Below, one piece after another: positions 11,497-21,014 of a DNA stretch of 64,000 bases (position 1 is its first letter; each line of letters opens with the position of its first letter). This DNA comes from Trichomonas tenax. Lineage: Eukaryota > Parabasalia > Trichomonadida > Trichomonadidae. The stretch spans positions 124,001 through 188,000 of the forward strand of contig JALKBU010000001.1 in assembly GCA_023091735.1 (NCBI GenBank), written 5' to 3'. The notes under the pieces were generated by a model that saw only the letters and a list, made by a program, of their open reading frames with translations, did no database searches and had not been told where the DNA came from. Position numbers and translations under genes: made by a program.

Positions 11497-11817
11497 TCAC
11501 TCTTCGATTGATTCAACATCGGCAGCTTTATACCATACGATGCTTTTTGTATCATCGTCAAATAATATTGCATCTTGCTCTTTTGTAAGACCGATTAATG
11601 TAAAAACTTTCTCGGATCCAACAACTTGAACTGGAGAACCCGGCGGCAGCTGCTGTAGAATGGATATCTTATGATTTATGGGTGGTTCAGGTTGAAAATA
11701 ATTTTGATGATTTTCAAATGGTGAATGTCTATTCCTATACTGTTCGAAAAGATTGAAGCGATTGCGTGGTTGTGGCGGCATCATTCTTGGACCACGAGGA
11801 ATCCAAATTGGAAACAT
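11497..11817 (-). CDS. Small hypothetical protein
   Basis: Upstream of the ATG at 11817 the frame only extends to a GTG, so the ATG is chosen (106 residues). The N-terminal half is rich in P, R, N and Q (IPRGPRMMPPQPRNRF). The C-terminal half is a compact beta-like segment (GSPVQVVGSEKVFTLIGLT, then AILFDDDTKSIVWY) with the size and alternation of an SH3-like or Tudor-like barrel. It starts only 33 bases after the stop of the importin-like gene. The family is not recognised. Confidence 0.65.
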   Translation of the reverse strand: MFPIWIPRGPRMMPPQPRNRFNLFEQYRNRHSPFENHQNYFQPEPPINHKISILQQLPPGSPVQVVGSEKVFTLIGLTKEQDAILFDDDTKSIVWYKAADVESIEE

Positions 11818-11841
11818 TTTAAAATTTTCGGTGTAAAATTG

Positions 11842-11851
11842 TGTCACTTTT
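11842..11851 (+). promoter_or_regulatory. TGTCACTTTT motif in a 33-bp intergenic gap
   Basis: TGTCACTTTT on the plus strand lies 25-34 bases upstream of the minus-strand ATG at 11817 and touches the stop codon of the preceding gene. It contains TCACTT, matching the trichomonad initiator TCA(C/T)(T/A), but faces away from the gene. Confidence 0.4.
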
Positions 11852-14800
11852 TATTGAGTGTTTGCCGCTCTTTGTTGTTGTTCTATCATCACTTCATTCC
11901 AAAATTGACAAAGTCGTTTTAGATTTATGATCTCTGCTTTAGAGAATATTGATGCTGTTTGCGATGAAACATCTGAAACGCATATCTTGAAGACATTATA
12001 AAAGTCTTTGTTATGTGATGCAAGACTTATGAGTTCATACGTTAATCTCTTGAGTTGATCATAAGATAGGCTTTCGGTCTCTTCGAATGCATTGGCGATC
12101 AAACGAATTAATGTTTTATAGCAGACGTCATCACTTAAATTCATGTAGAATCTATCTGAATCTTTCTGACAGAACCAAATCAAAAGGCTGATTGGATGAT
12201 ATCTCGGCGTGTGCTGAGGCATGTTAATGTAAAAGTAATAAAAATCACGGTCTGTGACGATGTCATAATGATAATAGAAAAGGATCGAAATAAATGACCA
12301 TGCATAATCAAACTGTAAATCGTAAGTTTCGTTGGCTGTGATGTGTTCATCAAATATATCAAATGTCCGATCAATCCAGAAACGAGCTTTTTCATCTGAT
12401 ACCTGCATCTTGCTGAATATTTTGACCAAATATTTGTAGATAATCATTATAAGGTCTGCATATCTTTCATGTGGATTTCCGATACCGAGATGGTAATCAC
12501 CATCATCTTCATCAACTTCTGGCTTTTGATCTAAAATACGAAATAGTAGAGGTTCATACTCCTCATACTTTGCAGGATCGCCAATTAAAGTCAGATATCT
12601 CATTAATAACTCCAATGAATATATTTGCACATTCTTGTTTACAACATCATCTGCAATTTTTGGAGCATAATAGGTTGCAAACAATTCCTCAATTCCTGCT
12701 CGATCCACTATACTAATGAATTTAAATAGCCTAAGAATTCGTTGGAAGAATGAAGCAATTTTGGCTTCATACCGATCTTCATAGTAATCGACTATTTCCG
12801 ATTTTTCTCTTTGATCAGCGATTTCTGTTGATTTTTGGTAAATTTTATCAAATGCATATTTAAGGACTACAATTAATGGTTTGAAATTTTCGGCAGGAAC
12901 AATGGATCCTTCTTTTGTAAAGCTCTGATTCAGCATATAAAGCATTGTTTCGAATAAACAATCTAAACCTTTGATTGTCCATTTTTCTTCAACAGATTTG
13001 CTAAACAATGTTATGCTGTATGTGATGATATCTCTTAAAGCATCAATAGCTTGGTTATAATATGCTATCTGTGCAAGTGTCCCAATCATCGAAAATGCAT
13101 CACGACGAATACTTAAAATGAAATAATCTTGATTGATAAGATTGAGGCAGATCTCAAAGATTGGATTTATATAAGCAAGCGCTTCTTTTCGGAGAGCTGT
13201 CAAAGCGGCTTGAAGCAGAAGAACTGAATTATGATATGATTCGATTGTCGTAATCAATATATATGCGCAATATCCTGGAGGAGCATTAGGAATTAACTTG
13301 CAGCCGGCAATGAACTCAAACTCAACTTCTGGGACCGATGAAACTTTAGGAAGTTCAGAGAGGAAAGATTTGTTGATTTCAATAATTTCATCAAAGTAAT
13401 TTCTAAAATGATCTGGATCCATTTTTTGAACGTAACAACAAAGTGCCTTTGACAACTTATGAAGCAAAAATGGTATATTAGTTTGATCTTCCATTAGTGC
13501 TTTTGCATGTTTAAAGAAAACATCCAGATATTGTTCTAAAACTTCATTTTGTTCTAAATAACTCTCAAACTTGTTAATTAAATCACAAAAGGCTATGTTG
13601 GCTGTGTATTGAAGTAATATTTCTCTCGAAGATAATTGTTGTTGAAGGAAATCAATATATGGAATCATATCCTGTTCTATTTGCGACCATTCAAGAAGAG
13701 AAAGAAACAGCGTTATTGATTTAACTATATTGCAGCATGTTTCAACATCCCCAGATATATTAAATGACTCAAGGAGGTTATCTCGCACATCAGAGTAATT
13801 ATCACTTAAAAACGATCTCGTTGTAAGTGTATGAGAATGAATTGCTACCTGCTTGATAGCCTTCTTAAGAGCTAATGAGCATTTTCGTATAATGAAAACT
13901 TCGGCATCAGTAGAAGCTTGGATTTTAACAACTGCCAAAAGATGAATTAATATATCTCTCAAACTTTCATCATCTAAAACTGATGCTTTAATTTCTGGGA
14001 TTAATGCTTGGTACGCGGCGAATAAAATTCTTTGATCTTGACAATCCAAGAGAGATAAAACTTTAGAAACAAACTCTGTCATATGAAGCTGTTTGAATTC
14101 TCCAATAAATGTCAATATTCCAAACTTTAAATTCGAATTATCTGATTCCGAAATGTTTTCAAAAGCCTGATAAAGGTACTGAAGATTTTTTTTTTCATCT
14201 AAAATTCCTGAAATAGTATTGACGGTATCCCTTACAATGCTATAAAGAGATATATCGCCCACATCAGTATCCCATTGAGGATCATCATAAAATGTACTTA
14301 TAACATGGATTAATAAGTCAATCAAATTTTGATAAAGGATCGCGGATTTCTTAAACCTATACATATGGCTTTCCGCGAGTATTGCAATAATTGAAATTGC
14401 TTGGATTTTACCATCTTCAAACTGAGCATCCAATTGAGTAATATAGGCTGCTAATTTAGGAATAAAAACTTCTAAATGTGATTCGAAGAACTTTGGTTGC
14501 TTTTCAGAGAATGAGCGAATTATTTTGAAACATTCGATGAAATTTGTATTTATTGTTCCATAAACATTATCAAAAACTTCATGGCACTGTGGATACTGCT
14601 CATGGTGGTAGCAAACTGCGAAATATATCTTGCATTTATAATTACAATCGAGTTCACTATTAAGAACATAATTTTGCATCAAAAAATCAGGATCAAAATT
14701 ACAAAAATCATTTGAATACTCAAGCACTTCTGATATTGTATACAATACCCATGGAATATATCGTGCATCACTATTATTTAATGCAATTAAAAAAGATTGA

Positions 14801-15180
14801 ATTCCTGTATCTGATGGATTTAGCATATATTGAGTAATAATGATTTCGGCGATCATCGAGCATATGAGTTTTTTCTTAGTATCTGTTAAAGTCGGCATAA
14901 TTAGTAATTGTTGAATCGCTTGACCGAATTGATCCCAAAAAGGACCCATAACTTCTGGCGCCGTGATTATTTTTGTGTGCTTACTGATGGAGAATAGCAA
15001 AACTATTGCAAGCTCGCTTTCTCGTGGGAGATTAGCATTTAATGCGACTTGTAAGCAGCTTAGACAGTAATTTAAGGGATCACGTTCAACGAATTCGATT
15101 CTTTGCTGTTCTGCGGCCATTCTGACTTCGTTTGATTCATTGAAAAAGTTATTCCGGAGAAGTTCCACGAACTCGTTCAT
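11851..15180 (-). CDS. Importin-beta family karyopherin (importin-5/Kap121-like)
   Basis: 1,109 residues from the ATG at 15180; eight codons further upstream the frame reaches only a GTG. The protein is an uninterrupted alpha-solenoid of HEAT-like helix pairs. Features that recall importin-5/RanBP5 are the ~1,100-residue length, the N-terminal layout (MNEFVELLRNNFFN, then EVRMAAEQQ), the acidic DDPQWDTDVGD segment near 300-330, and an acidic loop (DQKPEVDEDDGDYH) in the last third. These receptors carry cargo through nuclear pores under Ran-GTP control. Pairwise identity looks low, so assignment within the importin-beta family is less certain than membership. Confidence 0.7.
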   Translation of the reverse strand: MNEFVELLRNNFFNESNEVRMAAEQQRIEFVERDPLNYCLSCLQVALNANLPRESELAIVLLFSISKHTKIITAPEVMGPFWDQFGQAIQQLLIMPTLTDTKKKLICSMIAEIIITQYMLNPSDTGIQSFLIALNNSDARYIPWVLYTISEVLEYSNDFCNFDPDFLMQNYVLNSELDCNYKCKIYFAVCYHHEQYPQCHEVFDNVYGTINTNFIECFKIIRSFSEKQPKFFESHLEVFIPKLAAYITQLDAQFEDGKIQAISIIAILAESHMYRFKKSAILYQNLIDLLIHVISTFYDDPQWDTDVGDISLYSIVRDTVNTISGILDEKKNLQYLYQAFENISESDNSNLKFGILTFIGEFKQLHMTEFVSKVLSLLDCQDQRILFAAYQALIPEIKASVLDDESLRDILIHLLAVVKIQASTDAEVFIIRKCSLALKKAIKQVAIHSHTLTTRSFLSDNYSDVRDNLLESFNISGDVETCCNIVKSITLFLSLLEWSQIEQDMIPYIDFLQQQLSSREILLQYTANIAFCDLINKFESYLEQNEVLEQYLDVFFKHAKALMEDQTNIPFLLHKLSKALCCYVQKMDPDHFRNYFDEIIEINKSFLSELPKVSSVPEVEFEFIAGCKLIPNAPPGYCAYILITTIESYHNSVLLLQAALTALRKEALAYINPIFEICLNLINQDYFILSIRRDAFSMIGTLAQIAYYNQAIDALRDIITYSITLFSKSVEEKWTIKGLDCLFETMLYMLNQSFTKEGSIVPAENFKPLIVVLKYAFDKIYQKSTEIADQREKSEIVDYYEDRYEAKIASFFQRILRLFKFISIVDRAGIEELFATYYAPKIADDVVNKNVQIYSLELLMRYLTLIGDPAKYEEYEPLLFRILDQKPEVDEDDGDYHLGIGNPHERYADLIMIIYKYLVKIFSKMQVSDEKARFWIDRTFDIFDEHITANETYDLQFDYAWSFISILFYYHYDIVTDRDFYYFYINMPQHTPRYHPISLLIWFCQKDSDRFYMNLSDDVCYKTLIRLIANAFEETESLSYDQLKRLTYELISLASHNKDFYNVFKICVSDVSSQTASIFSKAEIINLKRLCQFWNEVMIEQQQRAANTQ

Positions 15181-15996
15181 TTCTCGTATTATTTTTGATG
15201 TCACTTTTGGACTTAAAAAATCCCATGTAAAGGTTTAAAACTGAGAATTGAACCATCTGAAACATTTCTTTCGTATACAATTCTCTTCTATTCCACTCCC
15301 TGTACTATTACAACATTCCAAAGCATTTCTTTATTCACATTTATTCATTTCATAATTCTGATGATTTGAAGCGTGTATTGATATAAAATTTTTACAACAT
15401 CATATTTAGTGGATTAAATAGAACATAAATTTATATAATAATACATTATATTCATAATATTTAACCTTATTGATGGTCTATATATTCTCAAAATTTGATA
15501 ATCATTATCCCAAAAAGTTGTTTGATGTTTCTTATGCAAAGAAATCATTCCCATTCAATAACTGATAGTAGCCCCTATATATTTACATTCACTTCTATTC
15601 TTTTCTTTATATGTTGGCATCGGTTTTCAAGGATTTTCATTCAATGGTATTTTTATAATTTGGATAGAGCTTTTTTAAAAAATTTATATGAACATAATTA
15701 TGATTTGTTAATTCAATTTCATGAATATATTAAGTACATCTCACACTATGATATATACTGGAAGTTCAGAAGCAAACCAAATAGATCAATAATTAATCAA
15801 ATGTTTCTAAAATTATGTATTAGCCTATAAATTATTTAAAATAAGATAAAAGTATCATATGCATATGAACATATCATATTGTAATTGATGATAAACATGC
15901 TATGAAAATTTTCAAACTATCAATTGACGCGTAAAAATAATTTATGCCATTTATGTGGCAAATTTATGAATTTTTCTGACTCATAAAAAATAATAA
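15181..15996. other. Divergent intergenic region
   Basis: About 800 bases between divergent genes. A 111-codon plus-strand frame (15495-15830) starts with an ATG but has the I/F/Y/S-rich composition of translated AT-rich DNA and no recognisable domain; I leave it uncalled. No structured element is seen. Confidence 0.4.
15199..15208 (+). promoter_or_regulatory. TGTCACTTTT motif upstream of importin-like gene
   Basis: TGTCACTTTT lies 19-28 bases before the minus-strand ATG at 15180, in the opposite orientation to the gene. It is the same decamer as at 11842, 43725 and, in sense orientation, 29650 and 39759. Confidence 0.4.
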
Positions 15997-16443
15997 ATGG
16001 AAAGTTCTCTCCCGAAGGAAACGATATTGATGTTCATCAAGGCGTATTACACATCGTTCGCCCACGACCCGCAGTCACTCGTTAAGTTTTATGACCCAGA
16101 ATCGACAGTTTACAGACCTGGAATGGAAGACAACGTAGGAATTCCATTTGAAAACGCAAAAGAGCAAATAGTCAATTATACAAAGCTCGGCTCTCAAATT
16201 AACATTAAAAATTATCAAATTCTTCCATTGAATTTGTCAACATTTGAAAAAACTAACGTTATTGTTAATGGAACTATTATCTACGAGAACCAGACATTAG
16301 CTTTCACGCAGTTCTTCACAATTGCGAACAAAAATCAAGCAATTTGGATTATCGCAGATTCAATTACAGAATACAATGCATCTCTCAGCGACCAAGAATT
16401 AACTAAAGATCTTGTCGAGCCGCAAAGATACGAGCATCATTAA
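15997..16443 (+). CDS. NTF2-domain protein (NTF2/G3BP-like)
   Basis: 148 residues from an ATG. The first ~120 residues follow the NTF2 fold: an initial helix (ILMFIKAYYTSFAHDP) then SLVKFYDPESTVYRPG, matching the F-x(n)-YYxxF and L-x-x-F-Y signature of NTF2 and of the N-terminal domain of G3BP. Later beta strands end in FTQFFTIA...WIIADSITEY, where the FxQ(x)F strand is characteristic. The C-terminal ~25 residues are polar and short. There is no RRM or RGG tail as in G3BP, so it resembles a stand-alone NTF2, which imports Ran-GDP, or the NXT/p15 export adaptor. The stop codon overlaps a TAAA, the trichomonad type of poly(A) signal. Confidence 0.8.
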   Translation: MESSLPKETILMFIKAYYTSFAHDPQSLVKFYDPESTVYRPGMEDNVGIPFENAKEQIVNYTKLGSQINIKNYQILPLNLSTFEKTNVIVNGTIIYENQTLAFTQFFTIANKNQAIWIIADSITEYNASLSDQELTKDLVEPQRYEHH

Positions 16444-16549
16444 ATGACATGTTAATATATCTTTGTGTATATATTTTAAATCAATAAAATACAAAATATA
16501 TTATATAGCAATATTTTACACCATTTGGTTTGTACAAATCTGATAGATC

Positions 16550-16606
16550 ACTGCATAGATACACAAAATTAAAAATTGTTTTCTCGAAAGGATGTATCTA
16601 TGCAGT
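16550..16606. repeat. 14-bp perfect inverted repeat between convergent genes
   Basis: ACTGCATAGATACA (16550-16563) and its exact complement TGTATCTATGCAGT (16593-16606) enclose a 29-base spacer. The pair lies in the ~320-bp gap between the convergent NTF2-like and DnaJ genes, where a transcript from either side would form a hairpin. It could act in 3'-end formation or be a decayed foldback element. The rest of this gap (16444-16762) shows nothing else. Confidence 0.75.
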
Positions 16607-16762
16607 TAATGATTCTCTAATATAATATATAATGATATTTTATATTTAAATTTTGAAACATAGAATAGTCTTTATACATCAAATTTGATGTCTGATGGAA
16701 ATGATAGAAAAGTCATGTTCATATTTTTAATTAATTCATACATACATATTAATAAGATTTGA

Positions 16763-18010
16763 TTACATTGGCTGGCAGCCTCCTCCAGCACCAACATTTT
16801 CATCATCACTCTCTTGATAAGCTTCACGACGTCCTCCTTGTTGATTTCTCCTTCTCTCCGTTGTGTTGAATGCTTTTATCGATGAATTTGTGATTGTTGG
16901 TTTGAAGACGTTTGGATCATTCATATCTATCTCTGGTTCAGGTGGAATGATCTTCTGTATCGCCTCAACCAACTCCGGAGGAATCTCGTTAGCCTTTGGG
17001 AACTTGATTGTGAACTGAATAAACAAATCACCTTTTTCAAGTCCAGAAGATGTCTTTGGCATTCCTTCATTAGGAACGACAATTACATCGTCCGGATTTG
17101 TGGATTGCTTTTGGCGTTCAATGACGAGAGTTCTTCCATCTAGCGTTGGTATTGTGAACTTGAAACCAAGAATAGCTTCATACCACATGAGCTTCTTCTT
17201 GTACAAAAGGTTTTCTTTGTTCTTTGTGAACATATTGTGCTTCTGTTCGTTGATGATAATGTGTAAATCGCCTGTTTCACAACCAGGATATTCGTCAGCT
17301 TCACCAGGCATGCGAATGACATCTCCGTTTTCAGTTCCTGGTGTGATATGGACAGTTATCTGCTTCCTTTCAGTGACTGTCTTATTTCCTTTGCAATCAG
17401 GGCAAAACTCCTGTTTCGAGATGAACTCACCTGATCCGTGGCACGCAGGACATGTATTTGTCGATTGGAAGAACGTGTTGCCGCGACGATATGAATCAAC
17501 AACGATACCGCTTCCATTACATCTGTTACATCTTTGTGGAGGTTTTCCGTCTTTTGTGCCATTTCCTTTACACTTAGTGCATATCTTGTGCCTTGTGATG
17601 GAGACTTTCTTGTCTGTGCCAGTATAAAGCTCTTCGAGAGAGCAAGAAACCGAAATTTCAGTGTCTTCAGTCTTCATTTGTTTCGAACGCTGTGGACCTC
17701 TCGAAAATCCTGAGAATCCGAAGCCAAAGTTGCCAAAAAGATGCGAGAAAACATCGTCATGCATTCCATCATCTTGTTGACCGCGTAAAGAGTCAGGCCC
17801 ATATCTATCGTAGTTGGCTCTCTTCTCTGGGTCCTTCAGAATTTCATAAGCTTCGTTAACGGCTTGGAATTTTTCTGTAGCTTGAGGATCATCACGGTTT
17901 TTGTCCGGATGAAGCTCCTTCGCCTTGAGCATGAAGGCCTTCTTAATCTCTCTGTCTGTTGCTGTTGGCGAAACTCCAAGAAGATCGTAGAGTTTAGTAT
18001 CAACAACCAT
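16763..18010 (-). CDS. Type I DnaJ/Hsp40 co-chaperone with CaaX prenylation motif (Ydj1/DNAJA-like)
   Basis: 415 residues from an ATG. Residues 1-70 are a J domain with the catalytic HPD at 34-36 (KELHPDKNR). A G/F-rich region follows to about 115. The zinc-binding domain (about 147-210) has four CxxCxGxG-type repeats (CTKCKGNG, CNRCNGSG, CPACHGSG, CPDCKGNK). The rest is the C-terminal substrate-binding and dimerisation region. The chain ends in CQPM, a CaaX box whose X = Met predicts farnesylation, as in yeast Ydj1 and human DNAJA1/2. Such proteins stimulate Hsp70 ATPase and deliver clients, including precursors of organellar proteins. GACACTTTTTT lies 9-19 bases upstream of the ATG in sense orientation. 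Confidence 0.95.
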   Translation of the reverse strand: MVVDTKLYDLLGVSPTATDREIKKAFMLKAKELHPDKNRDDPQATEKFQAVNEAYEILKDPEKRANYDRYGPDSLRGQQDDGMHDDVFSHLFGNFGFGFSGFSRGPQRSKQMKTEDTEISVSCSLEELYTGTDKKVSITRHKICTKCKGNGTKDGKPPQRCNRCNGSGIVVDSYRRGNTFFQSTNTCPACHGSGEFISKQEFCPDCKGNKTVTERKQITVHITPGTENGDVIRMPGEADEYPGCETGDLHIIINEQKHNMFTKNKENLLYKKKLMWYEAILGFKFTIPTLDGRTLVIERQKQSTNPDDVIVVPNEGMPKTSSGLEKGDLFIQFTIKFPKANEIPPELVEAIQKIIPPEPEIDMNDPNVFKPTITNSSIKAFNTTERRRNQQGGRREAYQESDDENVGAGGGCQPM

Positions 18011-18263
18011 TTTGAAGTAAAAAAGTGTCTCAATAAATGGCTGAACACTTAAATATGTTGGTCGAAACCATTATAAACATGCTTAACATTGACTTTTAAC
18101 CAAAAATAGCGCAAAAAAATCATTAAAATCTTTCGAACAATTTCAAAAACTTGAACTTTAACATTACATTGGCTATTAATAACACAGCGTCCTTCTTTCC
18201 TTTTTACAGTCTGTTAAGTGGTGATGGTATTAATGAATTTTTAATTTTTGAATCTATAGTTTT

Positions 18264-19277
18264 TTATTCCTTCTTTTCTTCTGGCTTCTCTTCAGCCTTT
18301 TCTTCCTTAGCCTGTTCCTTTCTGGCCTCTTCGATTTGCTTTCTCATTTCTTCCTCAAGCTTCTGAAGCATCTCTTCCTGCTGCTTCCTCTTGGCATCTC
18401 TCTCCTTGAGGACATGCTGGAGCTGCTCCTCTGTTCTCTTTGGAACCTTGGCCATGATCTTACGAGCGAGCTGTCTAAATGAGGCGGCGCCGTTTGAGTT
18501 TGGTGCAGAAAGAACAATTGGGAATCCCTTTTCGCCAGATTCATTGATTGCCTGATCATATGGGACTGTTGTGAGGACATCTAACTTTGTCTCCTTGGCG
18601 ATATCAATTGGATCTGGGTGGCGAGCGTGCTTAACTGGTGTGCCACAGTCTGGGCAGCGCTCCTGCTCGAAATTCTTGACAATACCGGCAATCGGGATTT
18701 TGAGCTTGTTAAGTGTGTCAACAGTGCGTATTGTTGAAGCTAATGCGACTTCGTTGGCCTGTGTGACAACAACAGCGCCATCAATCTGAACGTGGTCATT
18801 TAATGCGGAAAGAACGTCAAGATTTGCTGTTGGCATATCGACAATGAGGTAGTCGAGGTTTGACCATTCTGATTTCTTTGCGAGTTGCTCGACAAGTTTT
18901 GGAATAAATTGGCTGTTCCACAAAAGAGCTTTGTTTCTCTCTGTTCCGTTACCGACAGAGATTGTTTCGATACCGTATGCTGAAATTGGAAGGAAATTCT
19001 TCTCCTTTGATAATGCGAGATTATTTGTAAGCGTGTTTACGAGCTGTGGGACGTTTGGAGCGAAGAGATTTAAGTCCAAAACGCCAACAGTGTTATCGAT
19101 ATCCGCTAAAGCGAGTGCTGCGTTGACTGCTGCTGTTGTTTTGCCGCATCCACCTTTGTTACCGACCATAATCACGACGCGGTCGATTCCCTCAATGAAC
19201 TTGTCAGTGTCCGTGCGCTGGAGCGCTTTGAGAATCGACTCTGTCCCGGCAAAACGCGGAAATGTTGAAGCGAGCAT
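18264..19277 (-). CDS. Mrp/Ind1 (NUBPL)-like P-loop ATPase with hydrogenosome-type presequence
   Basis: 337 residues from an ATG. The start MLASTFPRF fits the trichomonad hydrogenosomal presequence pattern (ML, small hydroxylated residues, then Arg near a cleavage site). The core is a deviant Walker A ATPase of the Mrp/MinD class (GNKGGCGKTT at 39-48; switch region DYLIVDMP near 143). The ERCPDCG motif at 206-212 supplies the CxxC (C208, C211) that in Nbp35/Ind1/Mrp dimers holds a bridging [4Fe-4S] cluster. Family members deliver Fe-S clusters to apoproteins; Ind1 serves organellar targets. Unusually, the last ~60 residues form a highly charged K/E helix (EEMRKQIEEARKEQ..., ending EKPEEKKE). 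Hydrogenosomal location is inferred from the presequence only. Confidence 0.85.
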   Translation of the reverse strand: MLASTFPRFAGTESILKALQRTDTDKFIEGIDRVVIMVGNKGGCGKTTAAVNAALALADIDNTVGVLDLNLFAPNVPQLVNTLTNNLALSKEKNFLPISAYGIETISVGNGTERNKALLWNSQFIPKLVEQLAKKSEWSNLDYLIVDMPTANLDVLSALNDHVQIDGAVVVTQANEVALASTIRTVDTLNKLKIPIAGIVKNFEQERCPDCGTPVKHARHPDPIDIAKETKLDVLTTVPYDQAINESGEKGFPIVLSAPNSNGAASFRQLARKIMAKVPKRTEEQLQHVLKERDAKRKQQEEMLQKLEEEMRKQIEEARKEQAKEEKAEEKPEEKKE

Positions 19278-20037
19278 TTGTTATAGTGTAAGACCCTAGA
19301 ATTTTTTGATCTATGATGGGTCATTTAATTACACTTTCTTTTGATAGTTAAACACATTCTACGGCATACAAAACTGAACCAGTTGAAATCTGGTGTCGCC
19401 GTAACACCGGACACACGATATAGAGAATATTTCACAAGATATTTTTAATCGATAACAAAAAATTGTGTATGAAGATTTTCTCGTTGCAGAACTTCCTTAA
19501 TAATGTTGCAAGTGACTTGCAAACTGAGAAAAGTGCTCAAACACAATTTCATGTATGTTAAACTGATTAAAAAACATATATCATTGAATGTTTATGAGGC
19601 ATGTAAGCTTTATTTGTGTGGGATTCATCCATTTGATATTGTTACCATCAGGCAATCAAGGATTTTCGAATAGATCATTTGAATTGATCGAAAAATTGTC
19701 CTTAATTTCGCAATATGACAAAAATTGCGCAATATTTACAATTATATTAACAAATTATAAATAAACTTAAGTAAAATCTTTTATATTTCTAACGAAAAAT
19801 GAAAAATAATAGATAAAATATTCTTTTTTCTTAGATCAAAAATCGTTTTGTTTTTTTTTTTTATATACGAATTTTATTTGATATTCAGAATTAACATCAA
19901 TAATGTAGTGATTTTATCACATTAATATCGATTTTTGTTAAATCGAAAAATTTTGATGTGATTTTCATGCATTATGATAATAGTATAATCGATATTTTTG
20001 GTTTAATTTGATTTTCAAAAATAACCTTATCCAGATA
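19278..20037. other. Divergent intergenic region
   Basis: About 760 bases between divergent genes. A small nested dyad near 19391-19415 (GGTGT ... ACACC inside GTGTC ... GGACAC) and a T-run near 19850 are the only features seen. No open frame of interest. Confidence 0.4.
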
Positions 20038-20784
20038 ATGGGGAGAAAGAGCAGCACAACGGACTCTCAGGAGACAACTCCATACAGCTCTGAGGCCTCA
20101 GAGAACTTTTCTGAAGAGGGCGAAGAGGAGGATCAGATTTCCAGCGAGTCAGAGGAAGAAGATGACGAGAGCGAGTCTACTTCCCAAATATCTACGCCAG
20201 ATGGAAGCGAAGATGAAAAGAAAACAGAAGAAAAGAAACCGCCTATCACAGAGAAAACGATCATTACGCCTTATTGGCCTTCAACTAAAAGAAAAGACCC
20301 AATTAATCTGGGCAACGAGTTTAATTACTTCGATATACTGAAAAAACACCAAAGACTGGCGTTGCTGGAGCGAAGGATTAACCTTGGTGAAGATCATGTT
20401 CACTTACACCCAGGATTAGTCCCAGATTTAGAAAACGAAAAAGAGGATTTGAATTGCACTGAAATAGAAGTCGAAGAAGTCGGAAATTTCAGGACACACC
20501 AAGAAGAAACAATGATTCCTTCATGGTGGCCAAGAAGATGCTACGATAAAGGAAAAGACATTTTGGACACACAAGAGTCAGAAGAACTCCTCGAAAAAAT
20601 ACATAACTCAACTAAGAGAAGATATGGCTTGAATTATACAAGAAGCCATCGTGTAACAGACCAAGATTCCGAGAAAAGCAACAAATTTAAGCGAAAGTTC
20701 ATTCTTACTTACTCACTACTCGATTACGAAACAGACAAAAGTGATGAACTTACGGATTGGGATGAAACCATTGAATTGTTTTAA
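20038..20784 (+). CDS. Hypothetical acidic protein
   Basis: The frame extends upstream only to a TTG, so the ATG at 20038 is chosen (248 residues). Residues 1-75 are intrinsically disordered and acidic, rich in S, E and D (SSESEEEDDESES) with many potential casein kinase 2 sites. The rest has short ordered pieces with repeated Trp motifs (ITPYWPSTKRKD, MIPSWWPRRCYDKGKD) and ends in an acidic segment with a Trp. The two PYWP/PSWWP motifs may be an internal repeat. No family is recognised. The stop is followed by TAAATAAAA, suitable for 3'-end formation. Confidence 0.7.
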   Translation: MGRKSSTTDSQETTPYSSEASENFSEEGEEEDQISSESEEEDDESESTSQISTPDGSEDEKKTEEKKPPITEKTIITPYWPSTKRKDPINLGNEFNYFDILKKHQRLALLERRINLGEDHVHLHPGLVPDLENEKEDLNCTEIEVEEVGNFRTHQEETMIPSWWPRRCYDKGKDILDTQESEELLEKIHNSTKRRYGLNYTRSHRVTDQDSEKSNKFKRKFILTYSLLDYETDKSDELTDWDETIELF

Positions 20785-21014
20785 TTAAATAAAATATTAG
20801 TTTGTTTTTATGTGATAATAATTTGACCACTTCTTTTTAAACAAGTAATAATCCATAACCATTCCTTAAAAATATCACATTATAAAAAAATCAAATTTTT
20901 CAAATTTATTATTGAGTGAATTGATGTGTTTGTGAGTATATTTAGTAAAGATTCAAAGAAAAATCTATTATGACATAACTTTAGTATAATAAACAACATA
21001 AAACAAATAAATAT

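Noticed and set aside
15495..15830. 111-codon plus-strand frame in an intergenic region
   Set aside because: Composition of translated AT-rich DNA, no domain, and no Inr-like motif near its ATG.
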